A stretch of 13,400 nucleotides of DNA from JANQUM01 sp047630355 (GCA_047630355.1 JBLHXN010000094.1:1-13400), one strand, 5' to 3'; shown: positions 5,926 through 13,294, counted from the stretch's first letter. Translations and numbers: made by a program. Notes: generated by a model from the sequence alone, not told the origin.

Positions 5926-7089
5926 TTATAACCCGATTCCAGTGTACATTTTCACGTCTTCGAGTCCGATGGTTTCGTTACACATGATAACAAGCCGCTC
6001 CACGACATTGCGTAGTTCACGAACGTTACCCGTCCAAGGAAGTTCTTGCAAATAGAGCATCGCGTCTTCAGAAAAAGTTTTGGCTTTATCACCGTATTCA
6101 TCCGCAATATCTGATAAAAACTTATCGCAAAGCAACGGGATATCTCCTTTTCGGTCCGCTAAAGCGGGTACTTGAATCGGAATAACGTTGAGTCGGTGAA
6201 AGAGGTCTTCCCGGAAGTTTCCGTTCTTTATTTCTTCCCGAATATCTTTGTTTGTTGCGGCTATTACCCGCACGTTTACTTTGATTTCCTTATTTCCACC
6301 CACGCGGGTAATCTTACTTTCCTGCAACGCACGAAGTACTTTTGCCTGAGCCGAAAGGCTCATGTCGCCTATTTCGTCTAAGAAGAGAGTTCCATTATCA
6401 GCTTGCTCGAATTTACCAATTCGCTGCTTAACAGCGGATGTAAATGACCCTTTTTCGTGTCCAAAAAGTTCACTTTCAATCAATTCAGAAGGAATTGCCG
6501 CACAGTTTACTTCAACGAGTTGCTGCTTCATGCGGCTACTTTTTTCGTGAATCTGCTTCGCGACCATTTCTTTTCCAGAGCCGTTGGGTCCGGTTACCAG
6601 AACCCGTGCTTCAGTAGGAGCAACGCGATCAATGGTAGATTTCACTTTTTCAATCAATTCGGATTCACCAATAATTTCGTTGATTTTGTAAATCCGCTTT
6701 TTGAGTACTTTAATGACATCAATATCGTTACTTTTCTCAATGGCGTTACGTACCGTTACCAGCAACCTGTTCAAGTCTGGTGGCTTAGTTATGAAATCAA
6801 AGGCTCCCCGTTTGGTTGCCTCCACGGCATTTTCTACATTACCGAACGCAGATACCATCACAAACTGTGTAATTGAACCGCCCTCTTTTGCTTTTAAAAG
6901 CACATCGAGACCATCCATTTTAGGCATTTTAATATCACAAAGGGCTACATCATAAGGAGTTCTAAGAACTAAATTGAGTCCTTCCTGCCCGTCTTTGGCT
7001 TCGTCAACTTCGTAACCTTCATATTCAAGGATGTCACGTAAAGCATCTCGGATGCTTTTTTCGTCATCAATTACAAGTATTTTTGGCAT
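5926..7089 (-). CDS. NtrC-type response regulator: receiver and AAA+ domain, no DNA-binding domain
   Basis: A two-component regulator of the sigma-54 activator class. Residues 1-120 are a receiver domain with acidic pair D8/D9, phospho-acceptor D52 (CDIKMPKMDG), S80 and K102. Residues about 138-370 are the AAA+ ATPase: Walker A GPNGSGKE at 167-174, ELFGHEKGSFTSA at 207-219, Walker B LFLDE at 235-239, FREDLFHRL with R293 and R299, and sensor II in GNVRELRN at 354-361. The protein then ends at 387 residues, without the Fis-type helix-turn-helix found in NtrC (about 470 residues). No frameshift or HTH-coding sequence follows the TAA. The L1 loop reads GSFTSA instead of GAFTGA. As I recall, such short versions recur in Cytophagales, so this need not be damage. 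The cognate histidine kinase is not in the window. Confidence 0.93.
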   Translation of the reverse strand: MPKILVIDDEKSIRDALRDILEYEGYEVDEAKDGQEGLNLVLRTPYDVALCDIKMPKMDGLDVLLKAKEGGSITQFVMVSAFGNVENAVEATKRGAFDFITKPPDLNRLLVTVRNAIEKSNDIDVIKVLKKRIYKINEIIGESELIEKVKSTIDRVAPTEARVLVTGPNGSGKEMVAKQIHEKSSRMKQQLVEVNCAAIPSELIESELFGHEKGSFTSAVKQRIGKFEQADNGTLFLDEIGDMSLSAQAKVLRALQESKITRVGGNKEIKVNVRVIAATNKDIREEIKNGNFREDLFHRLNVIPIQVPALADRKGDIPLLCDKFLSDIADEYGDKAKTFSEDAMLYLQELPWTGNVRELRNVVERLVIMCNETIGLEDVKMYTGIGL

Positions 7090-7162
7090 GAATTAAGTTT
7101 ATTAGAAAAGTTTACGCAAATTAATTAAATTTTAACATTCCCACCACCCAAACCAAATAAAG

Positions 7163-7459
7163 ATGATTGTACGAGTTGTGAAAATGACGTTTATAAATGA
7201 GTCTATTCCACCTTTTCTAACCTTTTTATCTTCTTACACTCCACAAATTCGAGCGACGCCGGGCTGCCGTTTTCTACAAGTTCTGAGAGACAAAGACAAC
7301 CCTGACTTATTGGTCACGCTAAGCCACTGGGACTCAGAGCAGGATTTAAACAATTACCGTCATTCTGAATTATTTAAAATCGTCTGGGCAAAGACTAAAA
7401 TCAACTTTTCCAAAGCACCAGAAGCGTACTCACTAACCGTGATCGAAACCCTCGATTGA
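7163..7459 (+). CDS. ABM-superfamily (antibiotic biosynthesis monooxygenase-like) protein
   Basis: A 98-residue single-domain protein with the ferredoxin-like ABM pattern. It has an N-terminal strand MIVRVVKMTF, a helix (SIPPFLTFLSSYTPQIRATP), the typical GCRFLQVLRDKDNPDLLVTL strand pair, SHWDSEQDLNNYRHSELF (the characteristic W-S-x2-DLxxYRxSxxF segment) and a final strand. Members act as small monooxygenases or heme-related enzymes, usually as dimers, but the substrate cannot be told from sequence. The start ATG has no visible Shine-Dalgarno, as usual in this phylum. It is divergent from the response regulator with 73 bp between the starts and no strong promoter match there. Confidence 0.8.
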   Translation: MIVRVVKMTFINESIPPFLTFLSSYTPQIRATPGCRFLQVLRDKDNPDLLVTLSHWDSEQDLNNYRHSELFKIVWAKTKINFSKAPEAYSLTVIETLD

Positions 7460-7484
7460 ATAATAACTCCTATGCTTTATACGT

Positions 7485-7492
7485 TATATTTG
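7485..7492 (+). promoter_or_regulatory. Bacteroidota-type -7 element upstream of the small basic exported protein
   Basis: TATATTTG fits TAnnTTTG exactly, 65 bp before the start codon at 7558. No clear -33 box at the usual spacing was found. Confidence 0.4.
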
Positions 7493-7557
7493 ATGGTTTG
7501 TAACGCCTTTGCCAAGGTAAATGCGTATATAGAGTATGGAATTAGTAAAGAAAGACT

Positions 7558-7776
7558 ATGAGAAAATTTATTGGTGGTGTATTGGTGGTACTTATATGTG
7601 GTTTTAGCGGGGCGAGTTGTGCCAGCGTTGCACACAGTAATTCTGCCAAAACAGCTTTTTTTGGAAAAAGAAAGAAGAAAGGAAACCGTGCCGGAAAGAA
7701 AATGAAGAATGGTCGTTACAAAAAACGCCGTGGTCTTTTTGGAAAAAAAAGCGGTTGCGGTTGTCCGAAAAATTAA
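7558..7776 (+). CDS. Small, strongly basic exported protein (possible lipoprotein)
   Basis: The product has 72 residues. Residues 1-20 form a signal peptide (MRKFIGGVLVVLICGFSGAS), followed by C21, so GAS-C could be a lipobox; cleavage by signal peptidase I near ASCASVA is the alternative. The mature part is packed with Lys, Arg and Gly (FFGKRKKKGNRAGKKMKNGR, YKKRRGLFGKKSG) and ends in CGCPKN. The cysteines in the tail suggest a disulfide or metal contact. I do not recognise a family. The gene is monocistronic: it has its own -7 element upstream and a terminator 70 bp downstream. A role at the cell surface, for example binding acidic polymers, is a guess from charge only. Confidence 0.7.
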   Translation: MRKFIGGVLVVLICGFSGASCASVAHSNSAKTAFFGKRKKKGNRAGKKMKNGRYKKRRGLFGKKSGCGCPKN

Positions 7777-7846
7777 TATTTGTAGGTTAAATTTTCAGTC
7801 AGATTGATTTAGTCAATCAAATTGAAAAATGAAAAATACACGCAAG

Positions 7847-7886
7847 CCCTGTAAATAGCTACCAGTTAGCATTTTACAGGGTTTTT
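7847..7886 (+). terminator. Intrinsic terminator after the small basic protein gene
   Basis: CCCTGTAAA and TTTACAGGG form a 9-bp outer stem, with an inner GCTA/TAGC stem across a 2x2 internal loop and a short loop, followed by TTTTT. Confidence 0.8.
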
Positions 7887-7911
7887 AGATTTGAAGCCTA
7901 CAAAATCCCAC

Positions 7912-7942
7912 TTGGATGTTTCTAAATTCACCACTACTTTTA
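7912..7942 (+). promoter_or_regulatory. Candidate promoter of sucD
   Basis: TTGG at 7912-7915 and TACTTTTA at 7935-7942 are separated by 19 bp, close to the Bacteroidota pattern TTTG-N17-23-TAnnTTTG except for the final base. This would place the mRNA start about 30 nt before the ATG at 7980. Confidence 0.4.
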
Positions 7943-7979
7943 CCGTCCGTAGAGAAAAACGAACTTAAACAGTAAATAA

Positions 7980-8855
7980 ATGAGCGTTCTTGTTAATAAA
8001 AATTCTAAGATTATAGTTCAAGGCTTCACCGGCTCCGAAGGGTCGTTTCACGCCGAGCAGATGATTGCCTACGGCACAAATGTTGTGGGTGGCGTAACTC
8101 CCGGAAAAGGTGGTCAAACTCACTTAGATCGTCCGGTATTCAATACGGTTGAAGATGCGGTAAAAAATACAGGAGCAGACGTTTCAATTATATTTGTACC
8201 ACCGGCTTTTGCCGCTGACGCTATAATGGAAGCTGCCGATGGTGGAATCAAAGTTATTGTTTGCATTACCGAAGGTATTCCTACGAAGGATATGGTAATG
8301 GTAAAGTCGTACATCCAGAACCGTGATGTAACGATGATCGGGCCAAACTGCCCAGGTATTATCACTGCTGATGAGTGTAAAGTTGGGATTATGCCAGGTT
8401 TCATTTTTAAGAAAGGAACCATTGGTGTTGTTTCAAAGTCAGGAACGCTGACTTACGAAGCCGTTGATCAATTAACCAAAGCCGGTTTAGGACAAACTAC
8501 CGCAATTGGTATTGGTGGTGATCCAATTATCGGAACTACGACTAAGGAAGCTGTTGAACTATTGATGAATGATCCAGAAACTGAAGGGATCGTCATGATT
8601 GGTGAAATAGGTGGAAGCATGGAAGCAGACGCTGCTCACTGGATAAAAGAAACCGGTAACAAGAAACCCGTTGTAGGGTTTATTGCTGGTCAAACTGCAC
8701 CGAAAGGTCGCCGGATGGGACACGCCGGAGCAATTATTGGTGGAGCCGATGATACCGCCGCTGCAAAAATGGAAATTATGCGTCAATGTGGTATTCACGT
8801 AGTAGAATCTCCCGCCGAAATTGGTGTAACAATGCTCAAAGCTTTGGGTAGATAA
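7980..8855 (+). CDS. sucD: Succinyl-CoA ligase (ADP/GDP-forming) subunit alpha
   Basis: The alpha subunit of succinyl-CoA synthetase, which with SucC interconverts succinyl-CoA and succinate in the TCA cycle while making ATP or GTP. The 291 residues are full length. The N-terminal CoA-binding Rossmann domain has GFTGSEGSFH at 15-24 (TGxxG type), GVTPGKGGQ and the PAFAADAI helix. IGPNCPGII follows. The C-terminal ligase domain carries GVVSKSGTLTYE, GIGGDPIIGT and the phospho-histidine H248 in GRRMGHAGAIIGG. As is common in Bacteroidota, sucC is not adjacent. The gene stands alone between two terminators. Confidence 0.98.
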   Translation: MSVLVNKNSKIIVQGFTGSEGSFHAEQMIAYGTNVVGGVTPGKGGQTHLDRPVFNTVEDAVKNTGADVSIIFVPPAFAADAIMEAADGGIKVIVCITEGIPTKDMVMVKSYIQNRDVTMIGPNCPGIITADECKVGIMPGFIFKKGTIGVVSKSGTLTYEAVDQLTKAGLGQTTAIGIGGDPIIGTTTKEAVELLMNDPETEGIVMIGEIGGSMEADAAHWIKETGNKKPVVGFIAGQTAPKGRRMGHAGAIIGGADDTAAAKMEIMRQCGIHVVESPAEIGVTMLKALGR

Positions 8856-8881
8856 TAACTAATTATAAAATCAAACTATAG

Positions 8882-8920
8882 AAAAAAGAGTTGAATGTTT
8901 TTACCATTCAACTCTTTTTT
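8882..8920 (+). terminator. Intrinsic terminator of sucD
   Basis: A perfect 16-bp stem (AAAAAAGAGTTGAATG / CATTCAACTCTTTTTT) with a 7-base loop begins 27 bp after the stop codon and ends in six T residues. Confidence 0.9.
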
Positions 8921-8934
8921 CGTTTAATAATACC

Positions 8935-8962
8935 TTGCTAAAATACTTTATTCGTACTTTTG
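8935..8962 (+). promoter_or_regulatory. Promoter of the DUF4271 gene, nearly leaderless
   Basis: TTG at 8935-8937 and TACTTTTG at 8955-8962 are spaced by 17 bp, fitting the Bacteroidota promoter. The -7 box ends only 8 bp before the ATG at 8971, so the transcript should begin at or within a few bases of the start codon. Confidence 0.55.
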
Positions 8963-8970
8963 CGGTTGGA

Positions 8971-10146
8971 ATGAAAAACAGACTATTTTTCTTTTTTTCG
9001 GTGGTTGTTCTGTTCGTTTGCCTATCGCAACACGGGCGTGCGGCTACCGTAGGAAACGACGAAAGTCACAATTCAGTCTTCGATTTTCAGCGTAGCTGGT
9101 ACGTTTATGACGAAGGCTACGAAAGTTACGTACCGTTTATAGCAGAGCGTCACTTCGGGATTCCCGCCCACGTAGTTTTCTGTAATCTAGAAGAAAATCT
9201 TGATTATGATTTACTAATAAAGTGCGAGGAAAAAGGCAACTTCTTATTTATAGAAGGTGCTTTGAAACGCAAAATTCCCGCGAACAAATGGTTGGTCATT
9301 CCCGTAAGCTCACTCTACAAAGCTTACGGAAAGAAAAAAATATATCTCACTATTTACGGTTCAAAAGATATCAACAAAAAAAGTGTAGTCATTGGACATA
9401 AAATAGCTACGAAAGTAATAGGGACACAAGACACTAACAAAGGTGCGTTTCAGATACTACCCCGGAGCATCACTCCTTTTCAGAGTTCGCTGTCCTTATT
9501 GTTTATCATAACGCTCTCATTGTTTGCATATTTATCGAGCTATTATAACCGGGCATTTGTAGGTTTCTTCAATTTCATGGGCCCTTTTACGATGTATTCC
9601 CGTGAGCAATCTTTATTTGCAAATCAAGCACTGAGCCGCACTAATGTGCTGTTTATTATATTACTCAGCCTGGTAGTGTCGCTTATTTATTTGCTTTTAC
9701 AGAGCATCGGTATTAACTTACTGAGTAACCGTTGGTTTATGCAAGATGGTGAAACCGTGGGTATTCTATTAGCAAACTTCTTCCGACTATCTATCTTGTT
9801 TTTTGCAATGTTTATTGTCAAGTACTTCTTCCTAAGCCTTTTAGGAGGACTTTTCAATTTGAGTAAAATCATTGACCTGCATTACTTTAAACTGATACAG
9901 ACCAGTATTGTATTTTTCTCGCTGGCTGTTATTACATTGCTTTCATTGATACTGGGCAAAGTAAACATGGGTAGCACCATCAGCGAATTATTTGTGTATA
10001 TTCTTGCCGCATTCTATACAATGCGGACTGTTATCATTTTCCTTACAATAAATAGAACAATGCCAATACAGGTTTTATACTTAATTTCGTACCTTTGCAT
10101 TGTCGAAATACTCCCAATCGTGATTGGGATTCGCCTTGTTTTATAA
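8971..10146 (+). CDS. DUF4271 family membrane protein
   Basis: The 391-residue product starts with a signal peptide (MKNRLFFFFSVVVLFVCLSQ, then HGRA-A). A soluble, probably periplasmic, beta-rich domain spans residues 25-165. About six hydrophobic helices follow at roughly 171-191, 226-248, 265-295, 311-329, 338-360 and 368-388. The second half (YSREQSLFANQALSRTNVLF onward) fits DUF4271, a Bacteroidota family found next to hemD and T9SS genes; its function is unknown to me. I chose the ATG at 8971. The frame opens earlier at a TTG (8935), but that codon lies in the promoter and would spoil the signal peptide. A hemD promoter lies inside its last 20 codons. Participation in gliding or secretion is inferred from the neighbours only. 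Confidence 0.85.
   Translation: MKNRLFFFFSVVVLFVCLSQHGRAATVGNDESHNSVFDFQRSWYVYDEGYESYVPFIAERHFGIPAHVVFCNLEENLDYDLLIKCEEKGNFLFIEGALKRKIPANKWLVIPVSSLYKAYGKKKIYLTIYGSKDINKKSVVIGHKIATKVIGTQDTNKGAFQILPRSITPFQSSLSLLFIITLSLFAYLSSYYNRAFVGFFNFMGPFTMYSREQSLFANQALSRTNVLFIILLSLVVSLIYLLLQSIGINLLSNRWFMQDGETVGILLANFFRLSILFFAMFIVKYFFLSLLGGLFNLSKIIDLHYFKLIQTSIVFFSLAVITLLSLILGKVNMGSTISELFVYILAAFYTMRTVIIFLTINRTMPIQVLYLISYLCIVEILPIVIGIRLVL
10090..10129 (+). promoter_or_regulatory. Candidate hemD promoter and leader palindrome inside the DUF4271 3' end
   Basis: TACCTTTG at 10090-10097 (followed by C) is an exact TAnnTTTG match. About 15 bp later comes a perfect 8-bp palindrome, TCCCAATC-GT-GATTGGGA (10112-10129), which would sit at the start of a hemD transcript. 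No good -33 box is seen. Because this is coding sequence, both could be coincidental. Confidence 0.35.
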
Positions 10147-10182
10147 ATTAGAATAGTCCATAACTTAACGAAAAACCTTTTT

Positions 10183-10965
10183 ATGAGTGAAAAGATTGCC
10201 AATGACGATAAGCGGTCAAAGAAAGTAAAGAGCATTTTGGTAACACTCCCTGCCCCCGCAAATGGCAGACCTTCTTCTTACCACCGCCTATCACAAAAGT
10301 ACGACGTAAAGGTTGATTTCAGAGAATTTATTGACGTAAACGGGCTGTCTGGAAAAGAGTTCAGAAAGCAGAAAGTTGATATTTTGGCTCATACAGCCAT
10401 TATATTTACCAGCCGTAATGCAGTAGATCACTTTTTTAGATTGTGTGAAGAATTAAAAATCGAAATGCCAGCCAGCATGAAATACATCTGTATTTCAGAA
10501 CAAACTGCCAATTACCTACAAAAATACATCGTAGTACGTAAGCGTAAAATATTTGTTGGTGAACGTACAGCCGCTGATTTAGAACCAATGATTGTAAAAA
10601 ACAAGAAAGAAAAATTCTTGTTCCCTTGTTCAAATATTCGCAATAATTCGATTCCTGATATTATGGAAAAGAATAAAATTGAGTTAACCGAAGCAATTAT
10701 TTACGAGACTGTACCTTCTGATCTATCAGATTTGACGGAGGTATTTTACGATATTATCTGTTTCTTTAGTCCTTCAGGAATCCATTCTTTAGTTAGTAAT
10801 TTTCCGGAATGGATACAGAACCAAACACGTTTAGCAGCTTTTGGGCCTACTACGGCACAAGCTATTGAAGATGCTGGTTTTATCCTCGATATTGTGGCAC
10901 CATTGCCAAATGCACCGTCTATGACCGGAGCTTTAGAATTATATATGGACGAAGCCAACAAATAA
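10183..10965 (+). CDS. hemD: Uroporphyrinogen-III synthase
   Basis: HemD closes and inverts ring D of hydroxymethylbilane to give uroporphyrinogen III, the branch point to heme and cobamides. The 260-residue product shows the two alternating alpha/beta domains of the family: KSILVTLPAPANGRPSSYHR at the start, AIIFTSRNAVDHFFRLCEEL (the conserved 'FTS.NAV..F' block), YICISEQTANYL, LFPCSNIRNNSIPDIMEKN with ELTEAIIYETVP, then IICFFSPSGIHSLVSNF and LAAFGPTTAQAIEDAGF, which is the highly recognisable C-terminal signature. Sequence conservation in HemD is always low, so the call rests on these blocks. The first about 16 residues (MSEKIANDDKRSKKVK) are a charged extension. No other heme genes are near; it sits in a T9SS neighbourhood. 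Confidence 0.93.
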   Translation: MSEKIANDDKRSKKVKSILVTLPAPANGRPSSYHRLSQKYDVKVDFREFIDVNGLSGKEFRKQKVDILAHTAIIFTSRNAVDHFFRLCEELKIEMPASMKYICISEQTANYLQKYIVVRKRKIFVGERTAADLEPMIVKNKKEKFLFPCSNIRNNSIPDIMEKNKIELTEAIIYETVPSDLSDLTEVFYDIICFFSPSGIHSLVSNFPEWIQNQTRLAAFGPTTAQAIEDAGFILDIVAPLPNAPSMTGALELYMDEANK

Positions 10966-10981
10966 AGGGTTTTATACGTTT

Positions 10982-11015
10982 AAAAGCTAAACTTAACAGT
11001 TTGGCTTTTTTCTTT
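10982..11015 (+). terminator. Intrinsic terminator of hemD
   Basis: AAAAGCTAAAC and GTTTGGCTTTT form an 11-bp stem with one G-T pair and a 6-base loop, followed by a T-rich tract. It separates hemD from the downstream porP gene. Confidence 0.8.
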
Positions 11016-11048
11016 TGCCCCCATGCCCAACCCGTAATTTAATAGTCT

Positions 11049-12002
11049 ATGCGTTCAACTTTAATAGTTATCCTGCTACTGATTGCCGCAGTTGCGAAGA
11101 CCGTAGCTCAGCAAACAGACCCGCAGTTCACAAACTATATTTTTAACGGTCTTTTTATTAATCCGGCAACGGCGGGAATGGATAATCAAACTCAGGTATC
11201 TGCTATTTATCGGCACCAATACTTGGGTTACGCCGGAACTTTTGATCCCGGAGGAGCACCAGTTACTCAAGTTTTATCTGCCAGCGTACCCATGAAAGCT
11301 TTGGGCGGCGGGTTAGGAATATATTTGGTGAATGACCAAATTGGTGGAGGAAATACTAACCGCGAGGTACAGCTTTCTTACGCTTACCAAATGACTTTCG
11401 GGAATAGCAGACTGGCAATTGGAGTTTCAGGAGGATTACACAATAAAGTGGCAGATAGTGAAAACTACCGACCTCGAGATCCTGATGATCCCGCTATTCC
11501 AACCGGGGCTGTCTCTCAGATACAACCTGATTTTGGAGCGGGTATTTACCTTTACAATCCAGGTTTTACGTTGGGGCTTTCAACGAAACATATCACCCAA
11601 CCAACTTTTGGATTAGAGACCCCTTCGGCAATTAATGAGTTGGGAAGAAATTATTATTTGACCGGAAGCCTTTTAATCGGCGTTTCGTACACGGTAGATA
11701 TTGCACCAATGTTTATCGTGAAAAGCGACTTGACCACGGTATCTCCCGAAGCTGGAGCACTTGTAACTTATGCCAATAAATACTGGGGAGGCGTGAACTA
11801 TCGCTGGGACGATGCCATATCTTTTTTAGCCGGTGGCACATTTCTCAGTAACTCGCTGCGAGTTGGTTATGCCTTTGACTACGTTTATTCAGGCATTAAT
11901 GCAAAAGCACCCACATCACACGAGCTATTTGTTAGCTACGCACTTCCGGCACCAAGAGCAGGTAAAAAGTCTATTATCCGAACTCCGCGTTACCGATTCT
12001 GA
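11049..12002 (+). CDS. porP: PorP/SprF family type IX secretion outer-membrane protein
   Basis: A predicted outer-membrane beta-barrel protein of the PorP/SprF family, which works with the type IX secretion and gliding apparatus. Residues 1-20 form a signal peptide with cleavage after TVA (VAKTVA-QQTDPQF). The mature start QTDPQFTNYIFNGLFINPAT, with AGM, is the family hallmark. The rest consists of alternating amphipathic strands (SASVPMKALGGGLGIYLVND, LAIGVSGGLHNKVADS, FGAGIYLYNPGFTLGLSTKH, YWGGVNYRWDDAISFLAGG, SLRVGYAFDY) and ends in a basic tail RTPRYRF. The 317 residues match the family. gldK lies 191 bp downstream, as in porP-porK loci. I use porP by that position; paralogues of this family are many, so exact orthology is not certain. 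Confidence 0.9.
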   Translation: MRSTLIVILLLIAAVAKTVAQQTDPQFTNYIFNGLFINPATAGMDNQTQVSAIYRHQYLGYAGTFDPGGAPVTQVLSASVPMKALGGGLGIYLVNDQIGGGNTNREVQLSYAYQMTFGNSRLAIGVSGGLHNKVADSENYRPRDPDDPAIPTGAVSQIQPDFGAGIYLYNPGFTLGLSTKHITQPTFGLETPSAINELGRNYYLTGSLLIGVSYTVDIAPMFIVKSDLTTVSPEAGALVTYANKYWGGVNYRWDDAISFLAGGTFLSNSLRVGYAFDYVYSGINAKAPTSHELFVSYALPAPRAGKKSIIRTPRYRF

Positions 12003-12091
12003 AACCTTGCGTCAGAATATCGACTGGCATGGTTTATGACAAATGTATTTTTGAAAAAGATCAAATAGAGTACGTAGGTGAAGTTTTTTGA

Positions 12092-12162
12092 TAACTTTGT
12101 CTGCATTTAACAATAAAAAAAGAAAGCAGAGCGTTTTTCTACTGTTTTTAGATACTAAAAAC
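12092..12162 (+). promoter_or_regulatory. Candidate gldK promoter and leader hairpin
   Basis: TAACTTTG at 12092-12099 is an exact -7 match, without a clear -33 box, giving a leader of roughly 90 nt. Within that leader GTTTTTAG-ATA-CTAAAAAC (12144-12162) is a perfect but AT-rich 8-bp hairpin. It has no G/C-rich stem or T-run, so it is not a normal terminator. Confidence 0.4.
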
Positions 12163-12193
12163 ACATTATAAATAATTCTTAGTTAAGCAAAAT

Positions 12194-13285
12194 ATGAAGA
12201 GCAACAGCTTAGTGAAAATGTGCTTAAAAGGCCTTTGGGTGATTCTACCGTTAATAATGCTTCAAAGCTGTGGAAAACTTAATATCAAATCTCCTTTCGG
12301 TGGAAAAAACAAAGGTGGCAGTGGCATGAGCCTCGATCCTTTAGATGGAATGCAGGAAGGCCAGATAAATACAAGTGCCCGCAAAGGAAGCAAGCAAGCC
12401 GCCCCAATGGGTATGATGCTCATTCCTTCAGGTTCTTACACCATGGGACAAGCAGATGAAGACGTAATGTCGGCTCGTGTGACCATGAACAAGCGAGTAA
12501 CCATCGTTCCGTTTTACATGGATGATACAGAAATTACAAATCATGAATACCGTCAATTCGTAAATGCGTTATTGGCTGACTCTGTATCTACTCTTGGAGA
12601 AGAATTCATCATGACTGAATTATACCCCGACAGTTCCGTTTGGAAGAAAGATTTCACCTACCATAATGGTGATCAGATGACCGAATATTACTTCGCAAAT
12701 CCGGCTTTTGATATGTATCCGGTTGTTGGTGTAACCTGGGATGCCGCTAATTACTTTGCGTTATGGCGTTCAAAAGCATTCAACGATTTCCGTACTGAAA
12801 ATGATTTATTCAGTTCTCCACGTTTCCGTCTTCCATCAGAAGCAGAATGGGAATGGGCGGCACGTGGTGGCAAAGACGGGGCAAAGTACCCGTGGGGAAA
12901 CCCGTACGTAGCAAATGGGAAAGGTTGTTTCTTAGCAAACTTTAAGCCGTATCGTGGTAACTTCCGTGCTGACGGTTATGCGTACACTGCTCCGGCAAAT
13001 GCTTTCAATGCAAATGATTTCGGATTATACAACATGGCAGGAAACGTATCTGAATGGACACAAGATGCCTACTCAGAATCTTACATGCCTGTAACATGGG
13101 ATTTGAACCCGGTCTTTAATGATGACAACGAACCACGTAAAATTATAAAAGGCGGGTCGTGGAAAGATGTTGCTTACTTCCTCGAAACAGGGACGGCTAC
13201 ATTTGAATACCGCGATCAGACTCGTTCTTACATCGGTTTCCGTTGTGTGATGGACCGGTTGGGTTCTGTACCAGGTCGCGAATAA
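12194..13285 (+). CDS. gldK: Gliding motility / T9SS lipoprotein GldK
   Basis: GldK (PorK) is an outer-membrane-associated lipoprotein that forms the periplasmic ring of the type IX secretion system with GldN and couples to the GldL-GldM motor. The 363-residue product has a lipoprotein signal peptide with lipobox LQSC and acylated C26. A Gly/Ser/Lys-rich linker runs to about residue 70. The rest is a formylglycine-generating-enzyme (FGE-sulfatase) fold: MLIPSGSYTMGQADED, DDTEITNHEYRQFVNA, PVVGVTWDAANYFALWRSKA, RFRLPSEAEWEWAARGG at 210-226, NMAGNVSEW at 280-288, GGSW at 320-323 and GFRCV at 348-352. GldK uses this fold structurally, not as the enzyme. Motility genes gldL, gldM and gldN would be expected next but are outside the window. 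Confidence 0.95.
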   Translation: MKSNSLVKMCLKGLWVILPLIMLQSCGKLNIKSPFGGKNKGGSGMSLDPLDGMQEGQINTSARKGSKQAAPMGMMLIPSGSYTMGQADEDVMSARVTMNKRVTIVPFYMDDTEITNHEYRQFVNALLADSVSTLGEEFIMTELYPDSSVWKKDFTYHNGDQMTEYYFANPAFDMYPVVGVTWDAANYFALWRSKAFNDFRTENDLFSSPRFRLPSEAEWEWAARGGKDGAKYPWGNPYVANGKGCFLANFKPYRGNFRADGYAYTAPANAFNANDFGLYNMAGNVSEWTQDAYSESYMPVTWDLNPVFNDDNEPRKIIKGGSWKDVAYFLETGTATFEYRDQTRSYIGFRCVMDRLGSVPGRE

Positions 13286-13294
13286 AATTTTATT

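Noticed and set aside
6457..6876. Plus-strand open frame of 139 codons
   Set aside because: It lies wholly inside the response regulator on the opposite strand; no domain visible.
8120..8422. Minus-strand open frame of 100 codons within sucD
   Set aside because: Shadow frame antisense to a highly conserved enzyme gene.
12144..12162. Intrinsic terminator between porP and gldK
   Set aside because: The stem is almost all A/T and lacks a following T-run; more likely a weak leader hairpin or chance.
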